DNA of 64,000 bases, from contig NZ_LMOM01000054.1 of NCBI RefSeq assembly GCF_001424185.1, positions 62,749 to 126,748 on the forward strand. The letters run 5' to 3'. Below the pieces are notes generated by a model, which saw nothing but the letters and a program-made list of their open reading frames with translations, had not been told where the DNA came from and did no database searches. Made by a program: the position numbers and the translations under genes. Position 1 is the first letter of the stretch, and each line of letters begins with the position of its first letter. Positions 8,203 through 17,120 of the stretch are shown piece after piece. The DNA is from Deinococcus sp. Leaf326. Its GTDB lineage: Bacteria > Deinococcota > Deinococci > Deinococcales > Deinococcaceae.

Positions 8203-9150
8203 CTAGGGCCGGCCGCCCAGCAGCCACCAGGCCAAGCCGGTCATGACGGCGGTGATGACCCAGAAGCGTACTGTGACGTGCGTCTCAGGCCAGCCCAGCA
8301 GCTCGAAATGGTGGTGGATGGGCGCCATGCGGAAAAAGCGTTTGCCGGTGCGCTTGAAATACGCCACCTGGATCACCACGCTGATGACCGCCACCACCGG
8401 AATGAGGGCCGCGACCGGCAACAGCCACACGTCGGCGTACAACACGTAGGCCCCCGCAGCGACCGCTCCGATGGCGTGGCTGCCCATGTCGCCCATGAAC
8501 ACCCGTGCGGGCGAGGCGTTGAACCACAAGTAGCCCAGCAGCGCGGCCACGAGCAGCGCCGCCGAGGGCGAGAGGGCCACCAGCGGCAGCAGCACGATGA
8601 TGCCCACGCCCGCCAGCAACCCGTCGAGGCCATCGGTGAAGTTGAAGGCGTTGACCGAGCCGATCATCACGAAGGTAAGCAGCAGCGCGTCCCATAGCGG
8701 CGCGCCCAGCACCGTCGGCCCCCCCAGCCCCGGCAGGAGCTCATGGCTGGCGAGCGGCGCGGCGGCGAACCCGAAGACCAGCCCGACGAGCAGTTGCAGC
8801 GGAAACTTCTCGCGCGCCAGAAGTTCCTTCTTGCCGCCGACCATACGCGAGCGCACCTTCAGGAAATCGTCGATGCCCCCGATGACCCCCATGCCCAGGG
8901 CCGCGAGCATGATGACCAGTTCGCGTGGGTCGCCACCTCGTCCGCTGAGGTACAGCGGAAAGAACACCGCGGCCAGCGCCAGCACGAAGGGCACGCCCCC
9001 GGCGGTCGGCGTACCTTCCTTTTGTAGGTGGGTCTGGGGGCCGTCCTTGCGCACCGGCTGGCCCCAGCCACGCGCCTTGCTCGCGCGGATGAACAGACCG
9101 ACCAGGAACCACGACAGCAGGGCCGTGACCAGGGTCCAGGGCACACTCAT
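8203..9150 (-). CDS. mraY: Phospho-N-acetylmuramoyl-pentapeptide-transferase
   Basis: 315 residues with about ten membrane segments. It transfers phospho-MurNAc-pentapeptide from UDP to undecaprenyl phosphate, giving lipid I at the inner face of the membrane. Signatures are [13 protein letters not shown] (substrate loop), GGIDDFLKV (the Asp pair), [26 protein letters not shown] and [14 protein letters not shown], all expected for MraY. GDMGSHA replaces the commoner GDTGSLA. The protein is shorter than the 360-residue enterobacterial enzyme, as is common in this group. GGAGGGGG upstream serves as ribosome binding site. It stands alone here, apart from any dcw gene cluster. Confidence 0.95.
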   Translation of the reverse strand: MSVPWTLVTALLSWFLVGLFIRASKARGWGQPVRKDGPQTHLQKEGTPTAGGVPFVLALAAVFFPLYLSGRGGDPRELVIMLAALGMGVIGGIDDFLKVRSRMVGGKKELLAREKFPLQLLVGLVFGFAAAPLASHELLPGLGGPTVLGAPLWDALLLTFVMIGSVNAFNFTDGLDGLLAGVGIIVLLPLVALSPSAALLVAALLGYLWFNASPARVFMGDMGSHAIGAVAAGAYVLYADVWLLPVAALIPVVAVISVVIQVAYFKRTGKRFFRMAPIHHHFELLGWPETHVTVRFWVITAVMTGLAWWLLGGRP

Positions 9151-9281
9151 ACGCCGCCCCCTCCGCCGGCACCCGCCCGGTCGGGGCAGGGGGAAGCGGC
9201 GGTGGGGGCAGGGTTCGGGAGCAGCGTCATCTCAAGGGGGAAGGGTAGCACGGCCCCCTGGCGGCCTTTTCCGAAACTTCC

Positions 9282-10625
9282 TCAGCGTCCGCGCGAGGGA
9301 GGGAGGTTCGGCTGGCGCGGCAGCTTCATGCCCCGGCCGGCGCCCGGACCGCTGAACTTCTGGAGCATCTTCATCATTTCCTTCATCTGCTCGTGCATCT
9401 TCAGGAGTTTGTTGATGTCCTGCACGGTGACGCCGCTGCCCGACGCGATGCGCTTGCGGCGGCGTCCGTCGATGATCTTGGGGTTGTGGCGCTCCTTGGC
9501 CGTCATCGAGCTGATCATGGCGTCGATGCGCTGGATCTGCTTCTCGTCCACCGTGAAGCCCTCGGGCAACGCGCGGCTCATGCCGGGGATGAGCTTCATC
9601 AGGTCCCCGAGGGGCCCCATCTTGCGGATCTGGCGCAGCTGCGTGAGCAGGTCCTCGAGGTCGAAGTCGCCGGGCTTCTTGACGTCCATCGCCTTGAGGT
9701 CGGCCTGCTGCGCGCGCTCGATGAGCCCCATCACGTCGCCCATGCCCAGGATGCGCCCAGCCACCCGGTCGGGATAGAACGGCTCCAGGCCCGTGAGCTT
9801 CTCGCTGGTCCCGGCGAAGTAGATGGGTTTGCCGGTCACGCTGCGGGCCGAGAGCGACGCCCCGCCGCGCGCGTCGCCGTCCATCTTGGTGATGACCAGG
9901 CCCGAGAGCTTGACGCGTGCGTCGAAGGTCTGCGCGACGTTCAGGGCTTCCTGACCGGTCATGGCGTCCACGACGAGCAGGGTCTCGGTGGGCTTCAGCT
10001 CGGTCTGGAGGTCGGCGAGCTGATCCATGAGCGCTTCGTCGATCTGGAGACGGCCGGCCGTGTCCACAATCACGAGGTCGCGGAAATCGGTCTTGAGGTG
10101 TTCGTCGAGGCGGCGCCGGGTGTCCTGAGGCGTTTCGCCGTCGGCCACCTTCAGGACCGGCACGCCCACCTGCCGGGCCAGCACTTCGAGCTGGTCGCGC
10201 GCGGCGGGGCGCTGGGTGTCGGCCGCCACCAGCAGCACGCGCCGGCCCTTAGCCTTGTAGAAGGCCGCCAGCTTGCCGGTGCTCGTGGTCTTGCCCGCCC
10301 CCTGGAGGCCGACCATGAACCAGACGTTGCCTTCGTTGGTCAGCGTGGGCTGCGCCGCCTGACCGCCCAGCGTCTCGACGAGCTCGTCATGGACGAGCTT
10401 GACAACCGTCTGGCCGGCGTTCAGCGACCCCATGACTTCCTGTCCGACCGCCTTCTCTGAGACGCGGGCGACGAAGTCCTTGGCGACTCCGAAGTTCACG
10501 TCAGCCTCAAGCAGCGCCATGCGTATCTCGCGCATGGCTGTTTTGACCTGTGGCTCGGTGAGTTTGGACTCCCGGCCCACCCGGTCCAGGATGTCCTGTA
10601 ATTTGTTGCCCAGCGACTCGAACAT
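9282..10625 (-). CDS. ffh: Signal recognition particle GTPase
   Basis: 447 residues. N domain; G domain with [15 protein letters not shown] (P loop), [12 protein letters not shown] (G3) and [11 protein letters not shown] (G4/closing loop); Met-rich M domain to the end ([15 protein letters not shown]). It binds SRP RNA and signal peptides and delivers nascent chains to FtsY and the translocon. The start MFESLG at 10625 is standard for the family and has a TAGCCT box (10634-10639) 8 nt upstream; an in-frame codon six residues earlier is therefore rejected. The SRP RNA gene is not in the window. Confidence 0.97.
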   Translation of the reverse strand: MFESLGNKLQDILDRVGRESKLTEPQVKTAMREIRMALLEADVNFGVAKDFVARVSEKAVGQEVMGSLNAGQTVVKLVHDELVETLGGQAAQPTLTNEGNVWFMVGLQGAGKTTSTGKLAAFYKAKGRRVLLVAADTQRPAARDQLEVLARQVGVPVLKVADGETPQDTRRRLDEHLKTDFRDLVIVDTAGRLQIDEALMDQLADLQTELKPTETLLVVDAMTGQEALNVAQTFDARVKLSGLVITKMDGDARGGASLSARSVTGKPIYFAGTSEKLTGLEPFYPDRVAGRILGMGDVMGLIERAQQADLKAMDVKKPGDFDLEDLLTQLRQIRKMGPLGDLMKLIPGMSRALPEGFTVDEKQIQRIDAMISSMTAKERHNPKIIDGRRRKRIASGSGVTVQDINKLLKMHEQMKEMMKMLQKFSGPGAGRGMKLPRQPNLPPSRGR

Positions 10626-10660
10626 ATGCGGCGAGGCTACCACGCGCGCCGCGCGGCTTT

Positions 10661-10700
10661 TGTGGCCTGCCGGCGAGACGCGCCGCGCCGGCAGGCCACA
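10661..10700. terminator. Long hairpin downstream of the exported protein gene
   Basis: Perfect 15-bp stem (tgtggcctgccggcg / cgccggcaggccaca) with a 10-nt loop, 3 nt beyond the stop at 10704. It has no T-tract on the minus strand, so termination is likely but not certain. Confidence 0.6.
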
Positions 10701-10703
10701 GGT

Positions 10704-11183
10704 TTACAGGCCCGGAATCGGCACCGCGACCGGCCGGATGGGCTGGCCCTGACGCTCCGCGCTCTGAAGCAGGTTGGTCGCCGAGCGGTTGAGGTCCTGA
10801 ATGCCCTTCTCGTTGAAGCGGCCGTTCTTGAGGTCGTTGCCCACGTTCGTCAGGGACTTGCCGAAGTTGGGCAGCAGCGACCCGATCCGCTGCAGGAAGG
10901 GGTCCTGGGTGTTGCGCGTCATCTTGATGGCGGCGTTGACCTGATAGGCCGCGAAGCCCAGCGCCAGTCCGGCCTTGACGATGTTGGCCCGCTGGCCCGG
11001 CGCGCCCGACTGGAACTGGTAGTTGCGGTAGGGCTTCCAGACCCAGGTATTGAAGGCGTAGTACGCCACCCCGAGGTGAAAGACGAACCGCGCCTTTTCG
11101 ATCGCTGTGGCCTGCGCCTGTTGGGCAGGGCCAGCCAGCAGCAGGGCGGAGGCGAGCAGGGTGGCCGTGCGGGTGCGGGACAT
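10704..11183 (-). CDS. Conserved exported protein of unknown function
   Basis: 159 residues with a signal peptide (MSRTRTATLLASALLLAG, probable cleavage near QAQA-TA). The mature part is helical, with aromatic pairs (VAYYAFNTWVWKPYRNYQF), a second hydrophobic helix (AGLALGFAAYQVNAAIKM) and a polar C-terminal region. I do not recognise the family. The hydrophobic mid-helix could associate with the envelope. A CACACT box lies 7 nt before the ATG. It stands alone between ffh and the divergently oriented AhpD-like gene. Confidence 0.75.
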   Translation of the reverse strand: MSRTRTATLLASALLLAGPAQQAQATAIEKARFVFHLGVAYYAFNTWVWKPYRNYQFQSGAPGQRANIVKAGLALGFAAYQVNAAIKMTRNTQDPFLQRIGSLLPNFGKSLTNVGNDLKNGRFNEKGIQDLNRSATNLLQSAERQGQPIRPVAVPIPGL

Positions 11184-11323
11184 GGCCCAGAGTGTGAGGC
11201 GAGCGGCCCCGCACTCGGGTGAGGCGGCACTTGGCTGACCTTGGGGAACGGGTGGAGTGCGCAGGAGGCCGTGCGCCGGCCACGGCCGGACGACCCCCAG
11301 AGAGGCCGCGTTATGCTCTGGGC

Positions 11324-11905
11324 ATGACCCACAATCCGGACGAGGCCCGCCTCTCCTTCCTGCCTCTGGCGACCGAAGACACGGCTCCCGAGGCCGTGCG
11401 CAGGCTGTGGAGCAAGGCGCAGACCAATCTGGGCTTCGTGCCCAACGTGTTCCGGGCGCAGTCGCTCAACGGCGAGCAGTTCCTGGCCTGGTGGAGCTAT
11501 TTCAATCTGCTCCTCAACAAGGAGGGGTTTCTGACGGTGGCCGAGCGTGAGCTGCTCGCTGTGGTCGTCAGTTCGCTCAACCGCTGCGTGTACTGCGCGG
11601 TGAGCCACGGAGCGGCGCTGCGGGAGGCCAGCGGCGATGCCGGGCTGGCCGACCAGGTCGCGGTGAACTGGCGGCAGGCGGCGCTCTCGCCGCGCGAGCA
11701 GGCCCTGTGCGCCTACGCCGAGAAACTGACGCTGGCCCCCGCCGAGATGACCGAGGCGGACCTCGCGCCCCTGCGGGCCCAGGGCCTAAACGATGCCCAG
11801 ATTCTGGAACTCGTGCAGGTGATTGGCATGTTCAACATGACCAATCGCGTGAGCAGCGCTCTGGGCTTCGTGCCGAATGCCGAGTACCATTCGCTGGGGC
11901 GCTGA
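11324..11905 (+). CDS. AhpD-like / peroxidase-related carboxymuconolactone decarboxylase family protein
   Basis: 193 residues. The core motif [14 protein letters not shown] is the E-x-n-CxxCxxxH centre of AhpD-type proteins, in which the two Cys act as a redox pair against alkyl hydroperoxides. [13 protein letters not shown] and the C-terminal [20 protein letters not shown] are typical of the 'peroxidase-related enzyme' subfamily. The start is set by a TATGCT box (11312-11317) 6 nt before the ATG; the longer in-frame extension crosses the promoter. Substrate and electron donor are unknown. The role in oxidant defence comes from the family and is not visible in the sequence. Confidence 0.9.
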   Translation: MTHNPDEARLSFLPLATEDTAPEAVRRLWSKAQTNLGFVPNVFRAQSLNGEQFLAWWSYFNLLLNKEGFLTVAERELLAVVVSSLNRCVYCAVSHGAALREASGDAGLADQVAVNWRQAALSPREQALCAYAEKLTLAPAEMTEADLAPLRAQGLNDAQILELVQVIGMFNMTNRVSSALGFVPNAEYHSLGR

Positions 11906-11929
11906 GCACCGGCTGCTGGAAAAACGGCG

Positions 11930-11957
11930 ACGCGGGCCGCTCATGGCGGGCCCGCGT
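11930..11957. terminator. Bidirectional terminator-like hairpin
   Basis: 9-bp stem acgcgggcc/ggcccgcgt between convergent genes. A run of five A to its left gives Ts for the minus-strand transcript. Confidence 0.6.
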
Positions 11958-11982
11958 GTCTCAGGGTTTCGGGACGGGGGGC

Positions 11983-12888
11983 TTATTCGCCGCCGCCGCT
12001 CTGGGTGTAGCCGGTCGCCTGCCAGCCGCACCCGCTGCGCACGAGGCGCACCACGCCGCTGTAGGTGCCGCTGACGGCCTGACCGTTGGCCCGGTTGGTG
12101 CCGCGCAGGGTGATGGTGCCGCTCACCGTCGCGCTGCCCCCGTTGATGTTGGCGCTGCCCAGCGAGAGGTCGTAACTGACGTTGCTGTATACGGCGCTGT
12201 AGGCGCTGGCCGCCGCCGACAGGGCGCTGCGGGCCGCGCCCTGCGCCGCGGCGCGCGCAGCCGCGGCGTCGGCCTCGGGCGAGAGGTTGCAGCTCGCGGG
12301 GGCCGGCTCGCCGTTACCCGCCGTAGCGGGGCCGGTACCGTTGCGGTCGACGTTCAGGCCGCCGGTACCGGGCGAGCTGATGTTGCTGGGACTGCTCGCG
12401 CCGCCCAGACCCGCGTTGAGGTCGATGCCGCGCACGACGTAGTTGACCCCGACCGCGAGACGGGGCGCGATCGTCGCGCCGGTGATGATGTTGCTCTGGC
12501 GCTGCACGCCGCCCTCGACGTAGGCTTCGACCGGAAACAGCGGGATGCCGTAGCGCAGGCCCACGCCGCCGAAGACCGCGCCGCCGCTGTTGGGCACGGT
12601 GTTGGCCCCGGCCATGACGTAGGCGTTGAGGGTCGGGGACTGGTAGAAGTCGACCGTCAGGCCGCCGCCGATGGCCGCGCCGCCCGACTCGCCCTGAATG
12701 TTGCTCGTGCAGTAGGCGCCCTGCACGAAGGCACCGACGCGCCCTTCCTGCAGGCCCGCGCGCGCGCCCGCCACCTGGCAGCCCAGGCTCAGGCTGCTGT
12801 TCAGGCCGAGGCGTACGTCGGCCGCGCCGGCCAGGCTGCCCGCCGTGAGGACGGAAAGCACCGAAATCTGGGTCAGTCGTTTCAACAT
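11983..12888 (-). CDS. Exported protein, possible outer-envelope beta-barrel
   Basis: 301 residues with a signal peptide ending LAGA-ADV. Residues 25-155 alternate polar and hydrophobic residues with many Gly/Tyr (AYVMAGANTVPNSGGAVFGG, GLRYGIPLFPVEAYVEGG), which suggests beta-strands of an envelope protein. A Ser/Gly/Pro linker follows, with an Ala-rich helix (AAAARAAAQGAARSALSAAA), and the protein ends in a small beta domain with a Cys (VRLVRSGCGWQATGY). Four Cys are visible in the mature protein. I do not recognise the family. Starts with MLKRLTQ at 12888. Confidence 0.75.
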   Translation of the reverse strand: MLKRLTQISVLSVLTAGSLAGAADVRLGLNSSLSLGCQVAGARAGLQEGRVGAFVQGAYCTSNIQGESGGAAIGGGLTVDFYQSPTLNAYVMAGANTVPNSGGAVFGGVGLRYGIPLFPVEAYVEGGVQRQSNIITGATIAPRLAVGVNYVVRGIDLNAGLGGASSPSNISSPGTGGLNVDRNGTGPATAGNGEPAPASCNLSPEADAAAARAAAQGAARSALSAAASAYSAVYSNVSYDLSLGSANINGGSATVSGTITLRGTNRANGQAVSGTYSGVVRLVRSGCGWQATGYTQSGGGE

Positions 12889-12968
12889 GCCCGCAGTTCT
12901 AACATGTTCCCGTGAAGGGATCTTGCCGGGGGGCCCCGGGGCGGTCTCATTGACATAGGGTGAAGGTC

Positions 12969-13373
12969 ATGACCGCTCCCCTTTCCCTCGGCCAGGGCAG
13001 CCTGTACGACCGCGTCGGCCCGGACGCGCTGGGCGCCCTCGTGCGGCGTTTCTACGGTCACGTCGCCCGCGACCCCCTGCTTGCCCCCATCTTTCCGGCC
13101 GACCTGAGCCTGACGGCCGAAAAACAGTTCGCCTTCCTGAGCGGGTTTCTGGGCGGGCCGGCGCTGTACCACGAGCGGTTCGGGCACCCGAGGCTGCGCG
13201 CGCGGCATCTGCCTTTTCCCATCACCACTGAGCGCGCGGCCGCGTGGCTGGCCTGTATGAACGCCGCCCTGCGCGAGTCGCCCGAGATCGCCCAGGACGA
13301 CGCCCGCGAGCTGTACGCTGCCCTGGCGAGGGTGGCCGTTCATATGGTGAATACACCGGCCGAGACGGTCTAG
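12969..13373 (+). CDS. Truncated hemoglobin (group II type)
   Basis: 134 residues, the usual size for a 2-on-2 globin. SLYDRVGPDALGALVRRFYG is the N-terminal helix A/B section; the distal pocket Tyr is in RRFYGHVARDP. The proximal helix is FAFLSGFLGGPALYHERFGHPRLRARHLPF, where the conserved H in GHPRLRARH is the heme ligand. It probably binds O2 or NO. TAGGGT (12956-12961) lies 7 nt before the ATG at 12969, so a GTG nine bases earlier is not favoured. Confidence 0.92.
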   Translation: MTAPLSLGQGSLYDRVGPDALGALVRRFYGHVARDPLLAPIFPADLSLTAEKQFAFLSGFLGGPALYHERFGHPRLRARHLPFPITTERAAAWLACMNAALRESPEIAQDDARELYAALARVAVHMVNTPAETV

Positions 13374-13374
13374 C

Positions 13375-13418
13375 GGGGGCGGGCAGGGCCCTCCAAGGAC
13401 GCTCTGCCCGCCCCCTTT
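13375..13418 (+). terminator. Terminator of the globin gene
   Basis: Perfect 12-bp stem gggggcgggcag / ctgcccgccccc followed by TTTCT, immediately after the stop codon. Confidence 0.8.
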
Positions 13419-13545
13419 CTGACCCGGTCCTGAGTGCCTTACTGATCGGCGGGTCAGGAAGCTGGGAAAGGACGATGTGGACAACTTTTTCTCCTTGACT
13501 AGCAGTGCCGGTGGCGCGGCGGGACTCTTTTCTTAAACTGCGTCT

Positions 13546-14640
13546 ATGAGTCAAGCTCCCCGTACTATTGACGACCTGCGCGCCGAGGTCGATCACATTA
13601 ACCGTGATCTTCTGAAACTGCTGTCCAGGCGCGGCGAAGTGGTGGCCCAGATCGGCCACGCCAAGACCCAGGAAGGCCGGCCCAACCACTACGACCCCGC
13701 CCGCGAGGACCAGCAGCTCAAGGAGCTCGAAGCCCTGAACGCCGGGCCGTTCACGGGCGCGGCCGTCAAGGCGATCTTCAAGGAGATCTTCAAGGCCAGC
13801 CTGGCGCTCGAAGAGAGCAACGACAAAAAGCAGCTTCTGGTGTCGCGCAAGGTCAAGAGCGAAGACACCGTGCTTGACATTGACGGCGTGCGCATCGGCG
13901 GCGGCGAGCCCCCGATCATCGTGGCCGGGCCGTGCAGCATCGAGTCCGAGGAACAGATGGAGCAGACCGCGCGTTTCCTGGCCGCCAAGGGCGTCAAGAT
14001 CCTGCGCGGCGGGGCCTACAAGCCGCGCACCAGCCCCTACGGATTCCAGGGCATGGGTGTGGACGGCCTGATCGTGGGTGGCCGCGCCGCGCGCGACAAC
14101 GGCATGCTGTTCGTGACCGAAGTCATGGATACCCGCGACGTGGAAGTCGTGGCCGAGCACGCCGACATCCTGCAGGTGGGGGCTCGCAACATGCACAACT
14201 TCGCCCTGCTGCGCGAGGTGGGCCGTGCCCGGCGCCCGGTGCTGCTCAAGCGCGGTCTCGCGGCCACCATCGAGGAGTGGCTGTACGCCGCCGAATACAT
14301 CCTCTCGGAAGGCAACAACGAAGTGATCCTGTGCGAGCGCGGCATCCGCACCTACGAGAAGTGGACCCGCAACACGCTCGACCTCTCGGCCGTGGCCCTC
14401 GCCAAGCAGGAAACCCACCTGCCGGTGATCGTGGACGTGACCCACGCCGCCGGCCGCCGCGACCTTCTCATTCCGCTCGCCAAGGCCGCCATCGCGGTCG
14501 GCGCCGACGGCATCCACGTCGAGGTGCACCCCAACCCCGCCACGGCCCTGTCGGACAATGAGCAGCAGCTCGACTTCGCCGGCTACGACAAGTTCTCCGA
14601 CGCCCTGAGCAGCATGCTCAAGCTGCCCGTCACCGCCTGA
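13546..14640 (+). CDS. Chorismate mutase / 3-deoxy-7-phosphoheptulonate synthase fusion
   Basis: 364 residues. Residues 1-90 are an AroQ-type chorismate mutase (TIDDLRAEVDHINRDLLKLL with the conserved Arg and Lys pattern). Residues 105-360 are a type I-beta DAHP synthase: IIVAGPCSIES, KILRGGAYKPRTSPYGFQG, GARNMHNFALL, LLKRGLAATIEEWLYAAEYI, VDVTHAAGRRDLLIP and DGIHVEVHPNP. The enzyme condenses PEP with erythrose 4-phosphate at the head of the shikimate pathway; the fused mutase usually serves as the prephenate/chorismate feedback sensor. TAAACT (13534-13539) lies 6 nt before the ATG, so the message is probably leaderless. The aroG/aroF naming varies, so no symbol is given. Confidence 0.95.
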   Translation: MSQAPRTIDDLRAEVDHINRDLLKLLSRRGEVVAQIGHAKTQEGRPNHYDPAREDQQLKELEALNAGPFTGAAVKAIFKEIFKASLALEESNDKKQLLVSRKVKSEDTVLDIDGVRIGGGEPPIIVAGPCSIESEEQMEQTARFLAAKGVKILRGGAYKPRTSPYGFQGMGVDGLIVGGRAARDNGMLFVTEVMDTRDVEVVAEHADILQVGARNMHNFALLREVGRARRPVLLKRGLAATIEEWLYAAEYILSEGNNEVILCERGIRTYEKWTRNTLDLSAVALAKQETHLPVIVDVTHAAGRRDLLIPLAKAAIAVGADGIHVEVHPNPATALSDNEQQLDFAGYDKFSDALSSMLKLPVTA

Positions 14641-14666
14641 AGACGGGACTGGGCGCAGGGCAGCGG

Positions 14667-14699
14667 GCGGCCACCTTCTCCACGGGGGAGGGTGGCCGC
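14667..14699. terminator. Bidirectional terminator
   Basis: 9-bp stem gcggccacc/ggtggccgc between convergent DAHP synthase and RNA-ligase-like genes, followed by TCTTCTGTT on the plus strand. Confidence 0.75.
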
Positions 14700-14706
14700 T
14701 CTTCTG

Positions 14707-15270
14707 TTAGGCGTCCCGGCTTTCTGCGTCGCCGTCCAGCGGGAAGGTATGCATCTCCTGGACCTCACCGCGCTCCTCGCGCGTCAGGGTCAGCGCCTGC
14801 ACGGTGAAGCGCTCCAGCGGCGGCGTGAGGGCCTGGACCGCCGCCCACAGCTCTTCTTCAGCCCAGGGCAGCACGCCCAGGGCCAGGGTCAGGTGCGGGC
14901 GGTAGCTCTCGCCGTCATGGGGGCTGCGGCCCGACGGCCCGACTTCCAGTAGGCGCCGGTGCAGGTCGCGGATGGTCTCGTCCGCCTCACATTCCAGGAA
15001 AAAGACGCCCGGCACCCGGCGCCAGCCGCGCAGCCGGACCTCGAAAGCGCCCTGCTGGGCGACTGCGGCGCGGCAGGCCCCGATGAGCGCTTCGCCGCGC
15101 AGCGGGGTCTGAAAGGGAGCGCGCAGATTCAGGTGCGGGGCGCCGAACCCGCGCACGTTCAGGAGCTCCTGTTTGCGGCGCAGCCAGGTGTCGAGCTGCG
15201 GCGGGGGCCACGCCACCACGCTGTAGAGCGGCTGGTGCGGGTCGGAGAGGATCAGGCCGGGCGGAGTCAT
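14707..15270 (-). CDS. 2'-5' RNA ligase / 2H phosphoesterase family protein
   Basis: 187 residues. The two repeats of the 2H family are visible as HLNLRAPF (first H-x-[TSN]-x) and HLTLALGV (second HxTx). They are separated by about 100 residues, as expected for ThpR-like cyclic-phosphodiesterase or ligase folds. The first motif has Asn where Thr/Ser is usual. It is the last gene of the mrp / SufR-like / 2H set, 15 nt after the regulator's stop. Substrate unknown; the Fe-S neighbours do not suggest one. Confidence 0.8.
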   Translation of the reverse strand: MTPPGLILSDPHQPLYSVVAWPPPQLDTWLRRKQELLNVRGFGAPHLNLRAPFQTPLRGEALIGACRAAVAQQGAFEVRLRGWRRVPGVFFLECEADETIRDLHRRLLEVGPSGRSPHDGESYRPHLTLALGVLPWAEEELWAAVQALTPPLERFTVQALTLTREERGEVQEMHTFPLDGDAESRDA

Positions 15271-15285
15271 GGCGGAGGGCGCGGC

Positions 15286-15950
15286 TCAGCCGACGCGGTA
15301 GCGGCAGCAGCCCTGACCGCAGGAAATACGCGTCTCGCGCGTGACGGCGGTGCCCAGCAGTTCCTCGTATAGCGTCAGTTCGGCGGCGCACAGGCCTGGA
15401 AACTGCCGCGCGACGGAGAGGTGGGGGCAGTTGCGCTCGACGAGGTACAGCGTTTCCTGACCGTCCTCGATCACCCGGTCCACCACCGCGTCGTAGCCCT
15501 GCGCGCTCAGGTGCCGCGCCAGAATCTCGGCGCGCAGGTGCAGGGGCAGCGAGTCGGGCAGTTCGGCCCCCAGCACCTCGGCCTGCTCGGCAGTGCGCGC
15601 CGCGAGCACCTGCGTCACTGCGTCCTCGCCGAACAGGGCCGCGACCTGACGCAGCACGTCCACGCACAGGCCCGAGTAGGTCTTGGGAAAGGCGCCCTCG
15701 CCGCGCTCGGTCAGAGCGTAGACGTGCTGGGGCCGTCCGCGTCCACTGGGACGCTCGGTCCGCGCCTCGACCAGTCCCTGCTCCTGAAGGTCGGTGAGGT
15801 GTCGCCGGATGGCCGGCACACTGACCTCCAGCCGCGCGGCGAGGTCCTGCGCGGTCAGGGGGCCGTCGCGTTTGACGAAATCAAGCAGGCGGTGCTTGGT
15901 GCGCTCGGTCAGGCCGCCGGGGACAGGGGGGGTGGCCGCGAGGATGGCCG

Positions 15951-15954
<4 letters not shown>
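15286..15954 (-). CDS. SufR-like Fe-S transcriptional regulator
   Basis: 222 residues. The N-terminal winged helix (residues about 18-85: LTAQDLAARLEVSVPAIRRH, then RGRPQHVYALTERGEGAFP) is ArsR/DeoR-like as in SufR. The C-terminal half carries the cysteines expected to hold a 4Fe-4S cluster (NCPHLSV, GLCAAE, ISCGQGCCRYRV). SufR represses Fe-S assembly genes when its cluster is intact. The start overlaps the mrp stop (ATGA), so it is translationally coupled to an Fe-S carrier, which supports the assignment. The target operon (suf) is not in the window. Confidence 0.88.
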
Positions 15955-17012
<1,058 letters not shown>

Positions 17013-17106
17013 ATGTCGCCATCTTGAGGGCTGGGGGCCGGGGGGGCAAGGCGCAGGGTCACATACCCCCTGCCCAGCCCTCGGCGCGCCGGGGCGCCCG
17101 CGTTCC

Positions 17107-17112
17107 TATAAT
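17107..17112 (+). promoter_or_regulatory. Consensus -10 box TATAAT
   Basis: A perfect TATAAT ends 8 nt before the ATG of the pseudokinase-like gene, with no recognisable -35 or Shine-Dalgarno. It is the clearest example of the leaderless-promoter layout in the window. Confidence 0.8.
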
Positions 17113-17120
17113 GGGCCGAG

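Noticed and set aside
13475..13498. Seven-codon ORF (MWTTFSP) upstream of the DAHP synthase, tempting as an aromatic leader peptide
   Set aside because: It lies upstream of the TAAACT box, so it would not be on the leaderless message. No hairpin or spacing supports attenuation.
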